Shown here piece after piece: positions 22,148-23,108 of a stretch of 23,108 bases of DNA. The stretch is from a virus, in IMG/VR virus record IMGVR_UViG_3300037502_001175, positions 1-23,108 of that record, one strand, 5' to 3'. The notes beneath the pieces are model-generated. The model was not told the DNA's origin. It worked only from the letters and a program-made list of their open reading frames with translations, and made no database searches. Each line of letters opens with the position of its first letter. The first letter of the stretch is position 1. The position numbers were made by a program, and so were the translations under genes.

Positions 22148-22213
22148 ACCAACACTGGCATCGACTACGTGGCCACAACCTACAAGGTGCCCGCGCAAAC
22201 ACTGGACAGATGA
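22148..22213 (+). pseudogene. Possible remnant of a gene's 3' end
   Basis: Between the fibre stop and the next gene lie 86 bases without a gene. One frame reads TNTGIDYVATTYKVPAQTLD plus Arg and stop (TGA 22211-22213), preceded by a stop at 22145. It has no plausible start or ribosome site, yet reads like a genuine protein C-terminus. It may be the tail end of an older fibre or accessory gene left after recombination. This rests on how the short peptide reads and is weak. Confidence 0.25.
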
Positions 22214-22214
22214 C

Positions 22215-22427
22215 ATGATACGTTGGCTTTACAACCACTACGCCCTGACCAGCTCCATAGCCCTCTATTACATGGTGCTGCTCGGTTACGGCACGGCGCA
22301 AATATTCGGCGACGTAAGCGCTATCACGGCTCCGGCTGCGAGTGCTTATCTCGGGTTGCTGGGATTGCCGCCGGGGGCTGTTGGGTTGATTAAGTGGAGG
22401 CTGTCCCGTGATAACTCCGAAGATTAA
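22215..22427 (+). CDS. Small membrane protein, candidate holin
   Basis: A 70-residue protein with two probable membrane segments, about residues 12-32 (SSIALYYMVLLGYGTAQIFG) and 36-58 (AITAPAASAYLGLLGLPPGAV), separated by a short polar turn, and a charged C-terminus IKWRLSRDNSED. That is the shape of small class II-like holins, which make the lesions that start lysis. It lies just before the spanin genes, which supports the reading. The ribosome site is weak. It overlaps the spanin start by 20 bases. No family was recognised, so other small membrane roles are possible. Confidence 0.6.
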   Translation: MIRWLYNHYALTSSIALYYMVLLGYGTAQIFGDVSAITAPAASAYLGLLGLPPGAVGLIKWRLSRDNSED

Positions 22428-22791
22428 GCTGGTACTGATTGCCGGGGGCGCTGTTGCCCTTGTTGCCGCAGGCTGGCAATCCCGCGCATGGTATGAAGAC
22501 AGCGTGACGCTTGGTATTGAGAGGGCTGTTGCCGCTGTCACTGAAAGCAATGAGCAGGCAATCGCGGGTATTGCCAAAAACGTGGAAAGCCAGCTGGCCG
22601 AAACAGCCGTTAAAGAGCGCGTCATTGATCGAGGTGTTATCCGTGAGACGAGCAAAGTTGAATATCGTGATCGTGAGTGTTTTGGCCCTGAGCTTGTCCG
22701 GCTGCTTAACCTTGGGGCGAAAGGGGCAAATGCCGACGTTTCAGGAGTCGTTGATGGTCAAGTGTCCGGAAGAGCTGCCGACGCTGACTGA
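22408..22791 (+). CDS. Rz: Inner-membrane spanin (Rz-like)
   Basis: A 127-residue protein starting at GTG 22408, 7 bases after GTGGAGG. One N-terminal membrane segment, about 7-22 (KLVLIAGGAVALVAAG), anchors it in the inner membrane with the rest in the periplasm. A helical stretch (about 30-75) is followed by VEYRDRECFGPELVRLLN (about 84-101), which matches the usual Rz ending with a Cys and 'VRLLN'. The C-terminal tail is Gly/Ala/Asp-rich and overlaps the outer spanin gene in another frame. Together the spanins fuse the inner and outer membranes in the last step of lysis. Confidence 0.82.
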   Translation: MITPKIKLVLIAGGAVALVAAGWQSRAWYEDSVTLGIERAVAAVTESNEQAIAGIAKNVESQLAETAVKERVIDRGVIRETSKVEYRDRECFGPELVRLLNLGAKGANADVSGVVDGQVSGRAADAD

Positions 22792-22903
22792 CGGCAATGC
22801 AGACACGGCGGCCTTGGTGTTGCGCGAAACGCAATCTATCTATCACAACTGCGCGCCACGGCACAACGGGCTAGTGGACGCTATCAGGAAGGCTCAGGAC
22901 TAA
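22643..22903 (+). CDS. Rz1: Outer-membrane spanin lipoprotein (Rz1-like), overlapping Rz
   Basis: An 86-residue lipoprotein read in the +1 frame relative to the Rz gene. From GTG 22643, 8 bases after GAGG, the signal peptide is MRRAKLNIVIVSVLALSLSGC, with a positive n-region, hydrophobic core and lipobox LSGC (Cys21). After cleavage and lipidation it would sit in the outer membrane. The mature part has the Pro/Cys pattern VKCPEELPTLTDG common in Rz1-like proteins and a helix ending QSIYHNCAPRHNGLVDAI. About 149 bases overlap Rz and 112 bases extend beyond it, so it is an overlapping, not embedded, arrangement. A longer in-frame extension to 22511 has no support. Confidence 0.85.
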   Translation: MRRAKLNIVIVSVLALSLSGCLTLGRKGQMPTFQESLMVKCPEELPTLTDGNADTAALVLRETQSIYHNCAPRHNGLVDAIRKAQD

Positions 22904-22912
22904 GCGTCAGGG

Positions 22913-22941
22913 TCGAACCATCGCCAGATGCGCGCTATAAT
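22913..22941 (+). promoter_or_regulatory. Candidate promoter with perfect TATAAT
   Basis: TATAAT (22936-22941) in GCTATAATG, with a poor -35 TCGAAC (22913-22918) at 17 bases. It lies between the outer spanin and the last, partial gene and could drive that gene and whatever lies beyond the window. Confidence 0.4.
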
Positions 22942-22993
22942 GCCGAGAATACATGCAGTAAAATGAACCGCACAGAAATGGACAGCGTAATTA

Positions 22994-23108
22994 ATGATCG
23001 ACCTTAAAGATGTTTTAACCATTCTCGGTCTCGCTTTTGCGGTAGGTGGCGCACTTCTCGGCGGCTTCAAGTGGATTATAACAAGGGTTGAGGCAAGGCA
23101 CACTGAGG
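22994..23108 (+). CDS. Partial small membrane protein, cut by window end
   Basis: An open frame of 38 codons running off the end of the window. It begins MIDLKDVLTILGLAFAV and has one hydrophobic segment (about 7-25, LTILGLAFAVGGALLGGF), then a basic KWIITRVEARHTE. A single-pass membrane protein with a short cytoplasmic helix is likely. It might be a second holin/antiholin-type protein or an accessory lysis factor, given the spanins just upstream. The ribosome site is weak (GGACAG), so the start is not certain. Confidence 0.5.
   Translation, partial: MIDLKDVLTILGLAFAVGGALLGGFKWIITRVEARHTE

Noticed and set aside
22966-23010. Fourteen-codon open frame before the last gene (possible leader peptide)
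   Set aside because: No ribosome site, no attenuator-like structure and no biased residues. It overlaps the partial gene in another frame.
1-23108. tRNA genes, CRISPR arrays, insertion sequences, integrase, diversity-generating retroelement
   Set aside because: Both strands were scanned by eye. No cloverleaf with a CCA-like end, no regularly spaced repeats, no transposase or integrase motif and no reverse transcriptase were seen.

Overview
This window is the late (structural) module of a tailed double-stranded DNA phage or prophage with a siphovirus plan: an HK97-type head followed by a lambda/TipJ-type flexible tail. All convincing genes lie on the + strand, and most neighbours overlap by 1-20 bases. 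The GC-rich composition, strong Shine-Dalgarno sites, sigma70-like promoters, lipoprotein-type outer spanin and Rha/Mom genes point to a gammaproteobacterial host, perhaps a marine one such as Marinobacter or Halomonas. The host name is a guess. No integrase, replication genes or repressor are visible, so lifestyle cannot be decided here.

Layout. (1) 1-6893, packaging and head: a striking repeat array (33-89), small and large terminase, HK97-type prohead protease, major capsid protein with a built-in scaffold domain, a UUCG hairpin, a small basic protein, portal, a small protein with a possible sugar-binding fold, gp6-like connector and head-closure protein. The portal follows the capsid gene, which differs from the usual HK97 order (portal-protease-capsid). 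(2) 6874-9773, accessory block: a DUF115-like Rossmann protein, an FkbM methyltransferase and a DxD glycosyltransferase, likely to decorate the virion or another surface. The block is interrupted by a self-contained unit with its own strong promoter and terminator, encoding a ParB/Srx-fold protein and a tiny ribbon-helix-helix-like protein. (3) 9763-10870: gp10-like protein, an unknown small protein and DUF3168 tail-completion protein. (4) 10918-12320: a second cassette bounded by terminators, encoding a Rha-family protein and a Mom-family DNA-modification protein, flanked by near-identical 15-base imperfect palindromes. (5) 12405-19599, tail: tube protein, tail assembly chaperone with a -1 frameshift (A AAA AAG), tape measure, M-like and DUF1833 tip proteins, NlpC/P60 peptidase, TipJ-type tip protein. 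(6) 19660-22128: tail fibre with LbR/YadA-like repeats and a C-terminal S74 intramolecular chaperone. (7) 22215-23108: holin-like membrane protein, overlapping inner and outer spanins, and the start of another membrane protein. No endolysin is in the window.

How it works together. The terminases package DNA through the portal into a procapsid built from the capsid protein and trimmed by the protease. The connector proteins join head to tail. The tube, chaperone and tape measure build a tail of roughly 100 nm if the usual residues-to-length rule holds. TipJ and the fibre recognise the host, and the spanins finish lysis. Two inserted 'morons' probably add anti-restriction DNA modification (Mom) and an unknown ParB-like function; the sugar/methyl enzymes may mask or alter the virion surface. 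Late transcription appears to be split among several intergenic promoters with a shared GCTAYMAT-like -10 region, several of them followed by a short 5' stem-loop, rather than driven from one promoter.
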